From NCBI GenBank assembly GCA_021773055.1, contig JAJFKV010000004.1, positions 62,001-126,000 of the forward strand: a stretch of DNA of 64,000 bases, given 5' to 3'. Below, piece by piece: positions 52,894-62,418 of this stretch. The notes below the pieces were generated by a model. That model was not told the DNA's origin. It saw only the letters and a program-made list of their open reading frames with translations, and searched no databases. Both the position numbers and the translations under genes were made by a program. Source of the DNA: Woeseiaceae bacterium. GTDB lineage: Bacteria; Pseudomonadota; Gammaproteobacteria; Steroidobacterales; Woeseiaceae. Positions within the stretch are counted from its first letter, which is position 1. The number at the start of each line of letters is the position of its first letter.

Positions 52894-55881
52894 CTAATTG
52901 GGCTGATAAGTTACGCGCAAGTAAGCAACCGTTCCGGGAATGTCGTGTACGACTATGCTTACGCCGGGTCCGCCACAATCATCACAGGCTGGTGGATCTT
53001 CATCGAACAAGTTGTTGAATCCAACTGCGATTGTGAGGGCCTCGTCCATGATCTCCGGATTGTAACGAACCTGAAGATCCGTAAACACGGCTGAATCCAA
53101 CGTACTACCGTCCGTGTCCAGTGTCATTTCGTCGGTCCAGCGGAAGGCCAGGTTGGCGCTCCACCGATTAAGAGACCAGTCCACGCTCGTCACTGCCCGC
53201 CATTCCGGGAATGCGCGTGCGAAGGTCTCATTGGTGTGTATACCGGTGAAATCTTTCTCCGACACAGAGCCGTCAGGGTTCGCGGTGCGTTCAAGGTACT
53301 CGTCCAGGTACGTTGCATTGACGTTCACATCGAATTGTCCGGCGCCTGTATCCGGGCCGACATAGTTGAGCACGACATCGAACCCAGAGGCCTCTATTGC
53401 ACCAATGTTCTGCAACTGATTGTCAACCAGTCCGATTCGACCAGCAACGTTCCTCGGTACGGAATCACAAAAGAACGGATCAAGTGAATTAACACAAGCC
53501 GTTATAACCTGGCCCGCGTCGAGACCCTGCACCGCGTCATCAATTTCGACATTGTAGAAATCGATCGATGCTGTGATTCCTTCGACCCAGCTCGCGTTAT
53601 CCGCAAAACCGGGGCTCCAAACGAAACCAGCGGTCCAGCTGTCCGACGTTTCCGCCGTCAGCGTTGAATTACCCTGGGAAACGGATGACAGTTGTGGATT
53701 GGTCTGTGCCAGCCCAGGCCCGACACCGAGGGTCGCACAGTTGGCGATGATATTTGCCGGCTGTGGTCCGGTCGTATCTGAGCGTCCACCGTCGGCGTCC
53801 AGGATCGTTCCAAGCACGTCAGCGCAGGGATCCAGGAATGTGAAGTCCTCACGTGCCGCGCCACCAAATAGCTCACCGATACCAGGTGCCCGGAAGCCAC
53901 TTGAGAATGATGCACGAGCCGACAGATTCTCGATCGGTCGCCAAAGAACGCCGCCTTTGAATGTCGATTCGGAGCCAGAGGTACTGTAGTCCGAGGCGCG
54001 TGCTGCCAGGTTAACTTCCAATAAATCCGCGCCCGATGCGCCCGAGAGCAGCGGAATATTTAGTTCCGCATAGAATTCGGTAACATCGAAATCGCCGGCC
54101 GTGGCACCTGCCGGGATACCCGCGGTTTCTCCCCGCGCGGCTATTGGGTCAGGTCGAAAGGAGCCAGAATGCTCTCGATATTCGAAGCCCGCAGCGAAGG
54201 CCATTTCACCCGCCGGAAGCGTAGCGATATCGCCCGTGATATTGAACGCAAAATCCTGCAATGTCTGCTCGCTAAAATCACGTTGTACATAGCCTACGAA
54301 GTCGAGCATCTCCTGAGTAATCGATCCTTCTCCATTCGGTCCCTGACCGCCGAAGAAGTTGAACGGCACGCAATTGGGCGTGGCCGCACATACGGCGGGA
54401 TCACCCATCGCAACCTGCAGTTTGGCGGCGTTATGCGCCCCGAACTTCTCCTGGAAACCACGGTTGTCACCGTAGCTTCCGGTCAGATCCCAGTACAAAG
54501 TGCGGTCACCGGCCTCAAACTGGCCTTCAAGACCCGCACTGAACATGTAGGTATTGATGTCCTGGAAAAAGAGGCGTCGACCGGACTCAAGTGGCCTGCG
54601 ACCAAAAAAATCGAGCGTGCCCAGTGCGACTGACAGATCAACGCCGAACGGATTGAAAGGATTGAGTGCGGAAATCAAGAAGTTGTCGTTGATGCGGTTG
54701 CCACAATCATTACCCAAACACAGTGGCTCCGGCGCGGCCTTGGTCGCGGACGTCCGGTTGGTGTATGACGCACTCGTTACGAGCTTGAGGGTTTCGGTCA
54801 GTTCATGATCGACGGACACGTAGAAGTTGATTCGCTCGTTGGGCGTCCTGATAAAGTTATTTCCAGGGCCGTTGAAATTGAATCGATCGGCCGTAGAAAA
54901 TGCGTGGAAATCATCACCAAAGGCATTCGCAGGATCGAACATGGGAATATTACCCATACCGTCGTTCAGCACACCATTGTTTAGCGTAATATCAAGCGTT
55001 CCACAAACCCCGCTGCTAATTTCGGCCGGTGTACAAGTAGGGTCCAGAACGCCATTCCTGAAGATGCCGAACGCGGGGCCAAATATCATTCGGGCCTGCG
55101 GCGTAAATGAAGAACAGCCACCGTCGGCACAACTCGTGCCGTTCGCGTTCGGAAATGCCGATACTGCCCGGTCGGCAGTCTCGATGTCGCCCTCGTTGTG
55201 ATAGGCAGCACTGAACACGATATGCGTCTGGTCGTTACCACCGCCCCACAATAAGCTCACCTCTGAGGACGCACCATCGCCGTCGGACAGAAACTCACCG
55301 TATTGAGCGTCAACCTTGAAGCCATCGAAATCCGAGTTAGTAATGACATTGACGACACCACCAATGGCGTCAGAGCCGTAGATGGCAGATGCACCATCCT
55401 GCAATATCTCAATGCGCTTGATCATGTTCGCGGGCAAGGTATTCAGATCGACTGTACTCGGTACACCCGATGCTGACGCGCCAGCGATCCAACGCTTGCC
55501 GTCAACCAAAACCAGTGTGCGCTTGGCTTCCAGGTTGCGCAGAGAAAGCTGCGCGCCGCCGGCACCAATGCCCGCGCCGTCCTGTGGAAAACCAGCGTTG
55601 CCAGGCACGTTGAACTGAGAGTTCGGTGCAGAGCCGGTGATAGGGAGGTTTTGTAGTGCGTCACCTAGATTGGTGAATCCGGATTGATCGAGTTTTTCGG
55701 ACCCGATGTCCATTATCGCAACTGCCTCATCCAGAGGGTTTCGCCGGATACGTGACCCGGTGACGACGACCTCTTCGAGAGCTTCGGCATCTTGTGCAAG
55801 TGCCAGGTTTGCTGGCATTACCGCCAAACTCACAACCAGAGCAGTGGATACTACTCCGGCAATTCCTTTGTACCTTTTCAT
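52894..55881 (-). CDS. TonB-dependent outer-membrane receptor
   Basis: This 995-residue receptor has a signal peptide (about residues 1-30), a TonB-box-like region (EALEEVVVTGSRIRRNPLD), the plug domain (LGDALQNLPITGSAP; LVLVDGKRW; QDGASAIYGSDAIGGVVNVI) and a long beta-barrel. It is of the type common for peptide, sugar or large substrate uptake in marine gammaproteobacteria, and the amidohydrolase next door may act on related substrates (inference). A ribosome binding site AGGGG lies inside a small hairpin upstream of the ATG at 55881. The last residues end without the usual C-terminal Phe (VTYQPN). Confidence 0.93.
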   Translation of the reverse strand: MKRYKGIAGVVSTALVVSLAVMPANLALAQDAEALEEVVVTGSRIRRNPLDEAVAIMDIGSEKLDQSGFTNLGDALQNLPITGSAPNSQFNVPGNAGFPQDGAGIGAGGAQLSLRNLEAKRTLVLVDGKRWIAGASASGVPSTVDLNTLPANMIKRIEILQDGASAIYGSDAIGGVVNVITNSDFDGFKVDAQYGEFLSDGDGASSEVSLLWGGGNDQTHIVFSAAYHNEGDIETADRAVSAFPNANGTSCADGGCSSFTPQARMIFGPAFGIFRNGVLDPTCTPAEISSGVCGTLDITLNNGVLNDGMGNIPMFDPANAFGDDFHAFSTADRFNFNGPGNNFIRTPNERINFYVSVDHELTETLKLVTSASYTNRTSATKAAPEPLCLGNDCGNRINDNFLISALNPFNPFGVDLSVALGTLDFFGRRPLESGRRLFFQDINTYMFSAGLEGQFEAGDRTLYWDLTGSYGDNRGFQEKFGAHNAAKLQVAMGDPAVCAATPNCVPFNFFGGQGPNGEGSITQEMLDFVGYVQRDFSEQTLQDFAFNITGDIATLPAGEMAFAAGFEYREHSGSFRPDPIAARGETAGIPAGATAGDFDVTEFYAELNIPLLSGASGADLLEVNLAARASDYSTSGSESTFKGGVLWRPIENLSARASFSSGFRAPGIGELFGGAAREDFTFLDPCADVLGTILDADGGRSDTTGPQPANIIANCATLGVGPGLAQTNPQLSSVSQGNSTLTAETSDSWTAGFVWSPGFADNASWVEGITASIDFYNVEIDDAVQGLDAGQVITACVNSLDPFFCDSVPRNVAGRIGLVDNQLQNIGAIEASGFDVVLNYVGPDTGAGQFDVNVNATYLDEYLERTANPDGSVSEKDFTGIHTNETFARAFPEWRAVTSVDWSLNRWSANLAFRWTDEMTLDTDGSTLDSAVFTDLQVRYNPEIMDEALTIAVGFNNLFDEDPPACDDCGGPGVSIVVHDIPGTVAYLRVTYQPN

Positions 55882-55883
55882 GT

Positions 55884-55899
55884 TGAAACCCCTGTTTCA
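55884..55899 (-). promoter_or_regulatory. Hairpin presenting the TonB-receptor ribosome binding site
   Basis: On the minus strand TGAAAC and GTTTCA form six pairs around a 4-base loop (AGGG), and the AGGGG ribosome binding site is in or next to that loop. The ATG follows two bases after the stem. It may control translation by exposing or hiding the ribosome binding site. Confidence 0.45.
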
Positions 55900-56019
55900 A
55901 AAAAATCGATGTAGCTAAAAAACAACAATAATCCATACGAAGCTCATTGCCAGGCATGGCTGATAATTCACTTGTAACCTAAATGACCCGTTTCCGGAAA
56001 TAAAGTTTCCCCGGTTCTA

Positions 56020-56047
56020 TATATAGCCTAGTCGAATATACTGCCAA
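56020..56047 (-). promoter_or_regulatory. Candidate sigma-70 promoter for the TonB receptor
   Basis: On the minus strand TTGGCA (56047-56042) and TATATA (56025-56020) are spaced by 16 bases, a near-standard -35/-10 pair. It lies about 140 bases upstream of the TonB-receptor ATG. An inverted repeat lies just upstream at 56054-56069. Confidence 0.5.
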
Positions 56048-56053
56048 AGCAAT

Positions 56054-56069
56054 GTTGTGAAACCACAAC
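56054..56069. promoter_or_regulatory. Perfect inverted repeat upstream of the TonB promoter
   Basis: GTTGTG-AAAC-CACAAC is a perfect six-base inverted repeat with a 4-base spacer, 7 bases upstream of the candidate -35. It may be an operator for the TonB receptor gene, or an RNA hairpin at the end of the nucleotidase transcript; no T-run follows, so a terminator is less likely. Confidence 0.4.
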
Positions 56070-56138
56070 AGAAGGGAATTCTATGGGTGCAAAGGTACAA
56101 GTAACAGCGGGATGGCCGCGTTTACTGTCGTACCGCAG

Positions 56139-57797
56139 TCAATGTAGCCGGCACTCAGGGTCCAAATTCTCCGGACGGCTCCATTTCGGATTATCCGTCG
56201 TTTCGAAGTCCCCGGCATTGATGCTGCCGCCTTTGTTGCTCAGCCATTCGACAAAAATGTCACGCGTCAGCGGCAGGCTGTTATCGATGGCATAGCCACC
56301 CTCGGGGATGACCGAGGTCAGAATGTCGTCTCCACCCAGGGCAATGTAGTCGTTTACAGCTACCGTCACCGAGGCGCTATCCGATATTTCTCGCCCATCC
56401 GCGAAATGCAGCGCGACGGTCATGTCGGTGCTATTGCAGGATACAACGACACGCAGGCCCGAGAAGCCGATGCGGATGTCGCGTTGTGCCTGCTCGGATA
56501 TGATTTGCCGGAGCTCCGCTCCGCTTAGCGTCACGATGACCAATCGGTTCTCGAAGGGCGATAGCTGGTAAACATCGCCAAACATCAATTCGCCGGCCGG
56601 AAGGTCCTGACGTAAACCGCCGGCGACATTGTGAATGACGACATCGACATCGGTCGCGGCCAGCAACGCGTCGGTGAAAAGATTGCCGAGCGTAGATTCC
56701 GGATTACCCCTGAGAGTGAAAGGAGTCTCAAGGTGAATTCCGATCTTCGCCTCCTTTTGATCTTTCGCTCGCTGCCTGGCGCGCTCTGCGATCATCACAA
56801 CGTCAGGGTTCGCCGCAATTACCTGTCCCTCGTAATTGTCGCCCGCAACAATCGGGCGTGGAGGGTGAATGTGTCGACTGCTTACATCCCCGGATGATCG
56901 ATCAATGGTGAAATCGACGCGACTGAAGGCACGCGTGCTCGAGTATGCCGACGTTATAGCAATGCCGTTTACAACATGCGCAATGCCGTTGTGGGCATGA
57001 CCGGCAATGATGTGGTCAACGAGTCCTGCCGGGAGCGCTCTCGCTACTTCGAATATTTCGGCGGTGCCGGTGCATGATGAAAGATCGTTGGGGTCCGCAA
57101 ACTCGGTACACAGTCCACCGGCGTGCGCGGTAACAATGATGAGTCTCGCGCCGGCATCTCGTAATTTGTTCGCGTGCTCCTCGATAGTGGGCGCCAGGGG
57201 GGCTACCCGTAATTCGCGAACATTCGCCGCAATGGTCCTTTGCAAAGCATTTGCCGTCATGACACCAACAACGCCAACTTTGATTCCGTTGACGTCAACC
57301 ATGACGGAGGGGTGCACATTCTGCCAGTCCACCCGCTTGCCAGTGTCGGTGTCGATCAGATTCGCCGCGAGCAGAGGGAAATTCGCTTCCGTGGCACGTT
57401 TTTTCAGTGCCTCTACCGGATCGTCTTCGGCGGCAGAAGGAATTGCCTTCGGACCCACTGGCCCGAAATCAAATTCATGATTGCCTATCGCCGCGGCCGC
57501 ATATCCCAGCGCGTTGTACGCACTGATCATCGCCGCGCCTTCCGACGAGTTGGACTCAAGCGTTCCTTGCCACATATCACCAGCGTCAAGTAACAGAACG
57601 CCGCCACCGTCCCGCTCACGAACCTCTCGAACTGCTTCCACGTAGCCGGACATCGTTACGAGCCCGCCGCGGTCCGGTTTTTGTATCAGCTCACCGTGAA
57701 CGTCATTGGTGCCAATGACGGTGATGGTGAGTTCGGTAGGTGTTGAGCACGATGCGAGAAGCGCGATCGCCAGCAGTATAGTCAGTGTCCGTTTCAT
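56139..57797 (-). CDS. UshA-like 5'-nucleotidase lipoprotein
   Basis: This 552-residue lipoprotein (MKRTLTILLAIALLASC, Cys 17) belongs to the UshA/CpdB superfamily. The metallophosphatase motifs are complete: GTNDVHGEL (D, H ligands), DAGDMWQGT, GNHEFDFG, VTAHAGG and IAGHAHNG. The C-terminal 5'-nucleotidase domain shows NLFTDALLAATDVDVVIHN, GDVYQLSPFENRLVIVTLSG and VAVNDYIALGGDDIL. Such enzymes hydrolyse nucleotides or UDP-sugars to salvage phosphate and nucleosides outside the cytoplasm. The ABC permease gene ends 36 bases upstream on the same strand. Confidence 0.92.
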   Translation of the reverse strand: MKRTLTILLAIALLASCSTPTELTITVIGTNDVHGELIQKPDRGGLVTMSGYVEAVREVRERDGGGVLLLDAGDMWQGTLESNSSEGAAMISAYNALGYAAAAIGNHEFDFGPVGPKAIPSAAEDDPVEALKKRATEANFPLLAANLIDTDTGKRVDWQNVHPSVMVDVNGIKVGVVGVMTANALQRTIAANVRELRVAPLAPTIEEHANKLRDAGARLIIVTAHAGGLCTEFADPNDLSSCTGTAEIFEVARALPAGLVDHIIAGHAHNGIAHVVNGIAITSAYSSTRAFSRVDFTIDRSSGDVSSRHIHPPRPIVAGDNYEGQVIAANPDVVMIAERARQRAKDQKEAKIGIHLETPFTLRGNPESTLGNLFTDALLAATDVDVVIHNVAGGLRQDLPAGELMFGDVYQLSPFENRLVIVTLSGAELRQIISEQAQRDIRIGFSGLRVVVSCNSTDMTVALHFADGREISDSASVTVAVNDYIALGGDDILTSVIPEGGYAIDNSLPLTRDIFVEWLSNKGGSINAGDFETTDNPKWSRPENLDPECRLH

Positions 57798-57833
57798 TGC
57801 TACTGACTATACTACCGTCGCTGAAAAATAGCG

Positions 57834-60263
57834 TTACTCGTACCGGAGCGCCAGGATCGGATTGGATCTTGCAATTCTAATTGCGTGTCCGGCGATGGTT
57901 ACCCAGGCGAGCAATACGGCAATGAGCCCGGAAACGATCAATATCGGAATCGGCGACTCAATTCGATCAGCAAAGAAATTGAGATAACCCTGTGACGCGA
58001 AGTATGCGCCGGGCAAGGCGACCAGCAGTGCCCAAAGCACGGGTGTCGAGAATTGCCAAACCAGGAGACGAGCGATCTGCGTCGCACTGGCCCCCAGTAC
58101 CTTACGTACGCCGATCTCTTTGGTTCGTTGCGTTGCCATGAAAGCAGCCAGTCCGAACAGGCCGATCAAAGCAAGCGACATAGCGACAATTGCAAAAATT
58201 CCCAGCGCCAGGTTCATGTACTTGAGTACGTTGTAGACGCCGTCAAAGGTCTCGTCAAGAAAACTTCCCTGCATTGGGTAGTCGGTGATTACGCGGTCCC
58301 AAACGTCCTCAACATTATCGATACTGTCCATCATGTTGCCGCCGGTTATGCGGACAGATGCGATTCTGAGAGATGTTGGAGAGTACTGAAATATCCACGG
58401 TTTCTCCTCGTTGAAAAGTCCAAGAATGTTTTGCGTTGGTACAACGCCAACGATTACGTATTCTCGCACTGTTGCTTCTTCATCAGTTGAGTAAAGACGC
58501 TGGTTCAGAGCATCAATCGGCCTATCGAAGCCCATCTTGGCTGCTGACATCTCGTTGATGAGAATGTTTAGCGATTCAGTCTCGTCAGCCCGCTTGTCGT
58601 TTGTAACGTCGTGGCTGAGATTTCTGCCTGCGAGAATCGGTATGTCATAAGTGTTCAGAAACTCGGGCGACATGCGCATGTTCATGAAGATGATGTTGGC
58701 GGCTTCATCACCGGGGATCGGGGATAGTGTGTTTTGCGAGTTGTTCTGCTCATAAGGTACCTGTGAGGAATAAGCAACACTGTCCACATTTGGTAGTGCT
58801 TCAAGCTCATGGCGCAGGGTTTCAAGGCGATCGCTTATGCCTTCGATGTTCAGGCGGTCGAGCGTGTAAATTTCCGATCGCGGAAAAATGTAACTGGCTT
58901 CCTTCACTTTCTCGTTCTGCAGAAACACGATGGTCACCATCGCCAGCATGAACGCAGAAATCGCAAACTGCACCCCGATCATGAATGACCTGACCAACGA
59001 ACCCTTTTTGCCCTTTCGAGCGATATCGCGGAGTGCTTCAATCGGATTCGTTCTGGTGATCAACCACGCCGGATACAGACCAGCAAGCAACCCGACAAGA
59101 ACGGTCGTTAGCAGTAGCCAGGGCATCGTCGTCAAATAATCAAGAGTCAGAATCTTGTTAGCAGCATTGTTGAACAACGGGATGATTATTTCTAATGCAG
59201 CTATTGCGAAAACCATTGCGATCGTGGCGATGACCAGGCTTTCTATAAGAAATTGCGTGAGTAGCTGTGTTTGCGTGGCGCCCATTGTCTTGCGCATACC
59301 TACTTCGCGGGTCCGGCCCAACGATTGTGCGGTCGCAAGGTTTGTGTAGTTAACGCATGCAATTGCCAGCACCATCAGGCTAAGAAGACTGATGGTGGCT
59401 ACAACGGGCATGCCAATCATGTCCCAGAGCGCAACATTGGCATACGGCAACGGATGGACGTCGAAGCTCGCCAGGGCCTCCCCTGAATCCTCGGGAACCA
59501 GCGTGTCGAAGATTCGATCTACCTGCGTCTGTAACCATGCCCGATCAATTGATTCTGGCAGCAAGACATAGGTCATGTCTCCCAGGGACAAATTGCTCCA
59601 GTCGCCGACATCGGCATCGTAATCCCGCAATGTGTTTAGTGCTCGAAAAGGGGCAACAACGCCAAATGCCTGGTCGGCGACGATGAGTGAATTGAAATGT
59701 GAGTTAAGCGGTGGGTCTTCAATTACAGCCGTAATCGAAAAATCGAATTCATTATCGAATGTTACGACCTCACCAATAACATCGGTTTTGCCGAAATACT
59801 TGATCGCTATCGTCTCTGTTATCAGCAGGCCGGTGGGATCCTCCAACGCAGCTGAATCGCCGTGAAGGTAATTGAAGTCGAATATTTCTAGCAATTCCGG
59901 GTCGGCGAAACGTATTCCCTCGTAGAAGCTATCGGGACCCACCGTCAGCAGATATTCGTTATTCCTGGTTCGTGCGACGGCATCAATGTCCGTGAGTTCC
60001 GCTTTGATCAGTGGGGCGACGGCCATGAAGGTTGAATTGAACTTGTCAACGCCGACGTTAAGCTCCGGGGCCGCTGTGCCGCCAATCGTGTAGATACGAT
60101 CAACATTCGCAAAAGATCGGTCATGGGTGTTTTCGTATTCGACCAACAGTCCGCCGAATACATAAATTGTCAGCCCGATGGCCAGGCCAGAAATGTTGAT
60201 TGCCGCGAATGCCTTGTTCTTGCGCAGGTTTCTAAGGGCTACAATAATGTTGTTCCAGAGCAT
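57834..60263 (-). CDS. ABC transporter permease, FtsX/MacB type (two-module)
   Basis: This 809-residue permease has the MacB/FtsX layout duplicated: TM1 (FAAINISGLAIGLTIYVFGG), a large periplasmic MacB-PCD domain, three helices (VATISLLSLMVLAIACVNYT, SLVIATIAMVFAIAALEIII and TMPWLLLTTVLVGLLAGLYP), then a second set with FMIGVQFAISAFMLAMVTIV, another periplasmic domain and three final helices (SLALIGLFGLAAFMATQRTK and onward). The motif GRTREVGMRKTMGAT and its copy QRTKEIGVRKVLGAS are the FtsX coupling elements. With the ATPase and HlyD adaptor it forms a MacAB-like export or mechanotransmission pump; the cargo is unknown. It lies 11 bases downstream of the ATPase gene. Confidence 0.92.
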   Translation of the reverse strand: MLWNNIIVALRNLRKNKAFAAINISGLAIGLTIYVFGGLLVEYENTHDRSFANVDRIYTIGGTAAPELNVGVDKFNSTFMAVAPLIKAELTDIDAVARTRNNEYLLTVGPDSFYEGIRFADPELLEIFDFNYLHGDSAALEDPTGLLITETIAIKYFGKTDVIGEVVTFDNEFDFSITAVIEDPPLNSHFNSLIVADQAFGVVAPFRALNTLRDYDADVGDWSNLSLGDMTYVLLPESIDRAWLQTQVDRIFDTLVPEDSGEALASFDVHPLPYANVALWDMIGMPVVATISLLSLMVLAIACVNYTNLATAQSLGRTREVGMRKTMGATQTQLLTQFLIESLVIATIAMVFAIAALEIIIPLFNNAANKILTLDYLTTMPWLLLTTVLVGLLAGLYPAWLITRTNPIEALRDIARKGKKGSLVRSFMIGVQFAISAFMLAMVTIVFLQNEKVKEASYIFPRSEIYTLDRLNIEGISDRLETLRHELEALPNVDSVAYSSQVPYEQNNSQNTLSPIPGDEAANIIFMNMRMSPEFLNTYDIPILAGRNLSHDVTNDKRADETESLNILINEMSAAKMGFDRPIDALNQRLYSTDEEATVREYVIVGVVPTQNILGLFNEEKPWIFQYSPTSLRIASVRITGGNMMDSIDNVEDVWDRVITDYPMQGSFLDETFDGVYNVLKYMNLALGIFAIVAMSLALIGLFGLAAFMATQRTKEIGVRKVLGASATQIARLLVWQFSTPVLWALLVALPGAYFASQGYLNFFADRIESPIPILIVSGLIAVLLAWVTIAGHAIRIARSNPILALRYE

Positions 60264-60274
60264 GATATTCCCCG

Positions 60275-60955
60275 TTATGCGGCGCGCGTATTCTCTGTGA
60301 CGATGTGTCCGTCAAAGAGATTCACGGTGCGATGTGCGTAGTCGGCGTGCGCGGGTGAGTGCGTGACCATGACAATTGTCGTGCCCTCTTTATTTAGCGA
60401 GCGCAGTAATTCCATTACCTCCTGGCCATGTACTGAGTCGAGGTTTCCGGTCGGCTCGTCAGCAAGTATCAACGGCTGGTCGCCAACGACAGCACGAGCA
60501 ACTGCAACACGTTGTTGCTGTCCGCCTGATAACTGTCCAGGCATATGGTTTGCGCGATGCGCGATACCCATGCGATCCATTACGCTGGCGACACGCTTCT
60601 TGCGCTCGGCTGACGGCATGTCGTGGTATAGCAACGCGAGCTCAATATTCTCAGCGACGCTAAGCTCTTCAATCAGATTGAAATTTTGAAAGATGAAACC
60701 GATATTTTGCTTACGGAGTTCGCTGCGTTGGGATTCTGAGTGCTTGGCAATGTTTTCGTCGAAGAAAAAGTAGTCGCCGTCCGATGGGTTATCCAGCATA
60801 CCCACAATATTTAGCAGGGTGGATTTACCACAGCCGGATGGGCCCATAATTGCGACAAAGTCGCCTTGTTCAATTTCGAGATTCACGCCATCGAGAGCGA
60901 CAGTTTCGACCTCATCGGTGCTGTAGACCTTGTACATATTGTGAAGCTTAAGCAT
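60275..60955 (-). CDS. ABC transporter ATPase (LolD/MacB type)
   Basis: This 226-residue ATPase has Walker A GPSGCGKST, Q-loop NIGFIFQNFNLI, signature LSGGQQQRVAVARA, Walker B LILADEPTGNLDS and the switch His in VTHSPAHA. This is the MacB/LolD subfamily that works with FtsX-type permeases. It is cotranscribed with the permease and the HlyD-type adaptor, and it energises the complex. Confidence 0.93.
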   Translation of the reverse strand: MLKLHNMYKVYSTDEVETVALDGVNLEIEQGDFVAIMGPSGCGKSTLLNIVGMLDNPSDGDYFFFDENIAKHSESQRSELRKQNIGFIFQNFNLIEELSVAENIELALLYHDMPSAERKKRVASVMDRMGIAHRANHMPGQLSGGQQQRVAVARAVVGDQPLILADEPTGNLDSVHGQEVMELLRSLNKEGTTIVMVTHSPAHADYAHRTVNLFDGHIVTENTRAA

Positions 60956-60999
60956 TGCTGTTCCCCTGCTGGTGTTTGGTGGGAGACTGGTGTCGTCAA

Positions 61000-62319
61000 C
61001 TAGCCGTCGTTGAGCGCCAATCGGTCCATATTGGTAAAGCTTGTGTAAGGTGAAGTCACTACATTCTCGCCAGGCTGCAGCCCGTCGAGCACTTCTATAA
61101 ATTCTGTATTACGGCGTCCCAGTCGAACCGAACGACGAACGGCTTCGCTGCCGTCTGCTGAAACGACGAATACCCATTTGCCGCCGGTGTCCTGGTAGAA
61201 GGAGCCGTTCGGGATCAGTATTGCGTCAGAGTTGTCGCCCAATGTGAGGCGAACCTGCATTGTTTGGCCGCGCCGTAAACCAGTCGGTTCATCGGCCAGC
61301 ATCATATCCACCTCAAACTTGCCGGCGTTCACTTGTGGGTAGATCTTGGAAACCTGCAAATCGATATCGTCGCCACGGTGTTCGGCAACCGCAGCTTGCT
61401 GAAGGTCAACCCGACCAAGATAGAATTCGTCAATCCCGACATTGAGCTTGTAGCCGTCCGGGTCATCGATCTGTCCGAGCCGTCCGCCGCGAGCTATCGA
61501 TTGGCCGATCTCGATGTTGAACCCGGATAACTTCCCCGGCAGTGGTGCGCGGACATTTAGGTCATCGAGGTTTTTCTTCGCAAATCCCAGCCCCGCTTGC
61601 AACTGTGTGCCGGCCTCTCGCAACTGGTCTAGCTGCTGCTCCTGCATGCGCGTATCAGTAGCCTGACTCTCAAGTGTGATTTCACGCCGGTTTTCGTAAT
61701 AGGTCAGTTCGTCGTCGAGCTCTTCGATGCTCGATCGTGAAGCGAGATCCTTGGAAACCAGGTCCCGCTGTCGCGCGACGGAACGATTCAAGCGCGTTAT
61801 CTGATAATCGATCTCGACGAGATTGCTTTTGTGCGACAGCCTGTTTTGCTCGAGCTGGAGTTCGATCGTGCGCATGTTGTTGAGTTGCTCGGTGACAGCG
61901 GCTTCGCGGCCCAGGACTTCCAGCTGCAGGTTGGTATTTGAAAGCACCGCTATAAGGTCACCTGCGGCTACTACTGCACCGTCTTCAACCAGAATCTCTT
62001 CGACGCGCCCGCCCTCGATAGCATCAAGGTAGACCGTGCTGCTTGGTACCAGCCGGCCGCGCAGGGGAATGAAGTCTTCGAATGTGCCGACGGTGACCGC
62101 CGATACGATAATGCGCTGCGAGTTGACGCTGAGGCTGCGGCCGCCCAGCAAGGTGTCAACGAACCACCATCCGAAGGTGACGAGGAGCAGCGCTGCTATT
62201 GCGTAGCCGGCCCTTTTTGCCAGGGGGGCTTTCTTTTGGACCTTGCGATCCATGCCCTGGCCAGAAACGCCCATGCCTGCGGTGCGAGTTTGATTCTTGA
62301 GTTGAGAGATCTTTTCCAT
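61000..62319 (-). CDS. HlyD/MacA-like membrane fusion protein
   Basis: This 439-residue adaptor has a cytoplasmic start, one membrane helix (AGYAIAALLLVTFGWWFVDTLL), a lipoyl-like half (AIEGGRVEEILVEDGAVVAAG; APLPGKLSGFNIEIGQSIAR), a long coiled coil (about 115-230) and a beta-barrel/proximal region (NVGIDEFYLGRVD). Family members bridge the inner-membrane pump to the outer membrane. The ATG at 62319 gives no clear ribosome binding site, and the sigma-54 promoter would start RNA within about 2 bases of it; starts at 62274 or 62253 are possible instead. Confidence 0.9.
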   Translation of the reverse strand: MEKISQLKNQTRTAGMGVSGQGMDRKVQKKAPLAKRAGYAIAALLLVTFGWWFVDTLLGGRSLSVNSQRIIVSAVTVGTFEDFIPLRGRLVPSSTVYLDAIEGGRVEEILVEDGAVVAAGDLIAVLSNTNLQLEVLGREAAVTEQLNNMRTIELQLEQNRLSHKSNLVEIDYQITRLNRSVARQRDLVSKDLASRSSIEELDDELTYYENRREITLESQATDTRMQEQQLDQLREAGTQLQAGLGFAKKNLDDLNVRAPLPGKLSGFNIEIGQSIARGGRLGQIDDPDGYKLNVGIDEFYLGRVDLQQAAVAEHRGDDIDLQVSKIYPQVNAGKFEVDMMLADEPTGLRRGQTMQVRLTLGDNSDAILIPNGSFYQDTGGKWVFVVSADGSEAVRRSVRLGRRNTEFIEVLDGLQPGENVVTSPYTSFTNMDRLALNDG

Positions 62320-62330
62320 ACCTCATAAAT

Positions 62331-62346
62331 AGCAAGTAGCGTGCCA
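62331..62346 (-). promoter_or_regulatory. Sigma-54 promoter of the MacAB-like operon
   Basis: On the minus strand the sequence is TGGCACG-CTAC-TTGCT, a full match to the -24/-12 consensus with the right spacing. Transcription should begin near 62320. The adjacent divergent gene encodes a sigma-54-dependent activator, and two palindromes lie 60-85 bases upstream, so regulation of this operon by that activator is the straightforward reading. Confidence 0.88.
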
Positions 62347-62397
62347 ACTCGTAAGTCCTTGTTTTTATGGGTGTCCCAAAATTGATTACAAGCAAAA

Positions 62398-62415
62398 CTG
62401 TACGCTAGCGGACAG
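62398..62415. promoter_or_regulatory. Palindrome 1, likely activator binding site
   Basis: CTGTACGCTAGCGGACAG is an 18-base near-palindrome (16 of 18 positions symmetric). It shares TGTACG-N4-CG-N-ACA with palindrome 2. Its centre lies about 62 bases upstream of the -24 element, typical of NtrC-type enhancer sites. Confidence 0.7.
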
Positions 62416-62418
62416 TGA

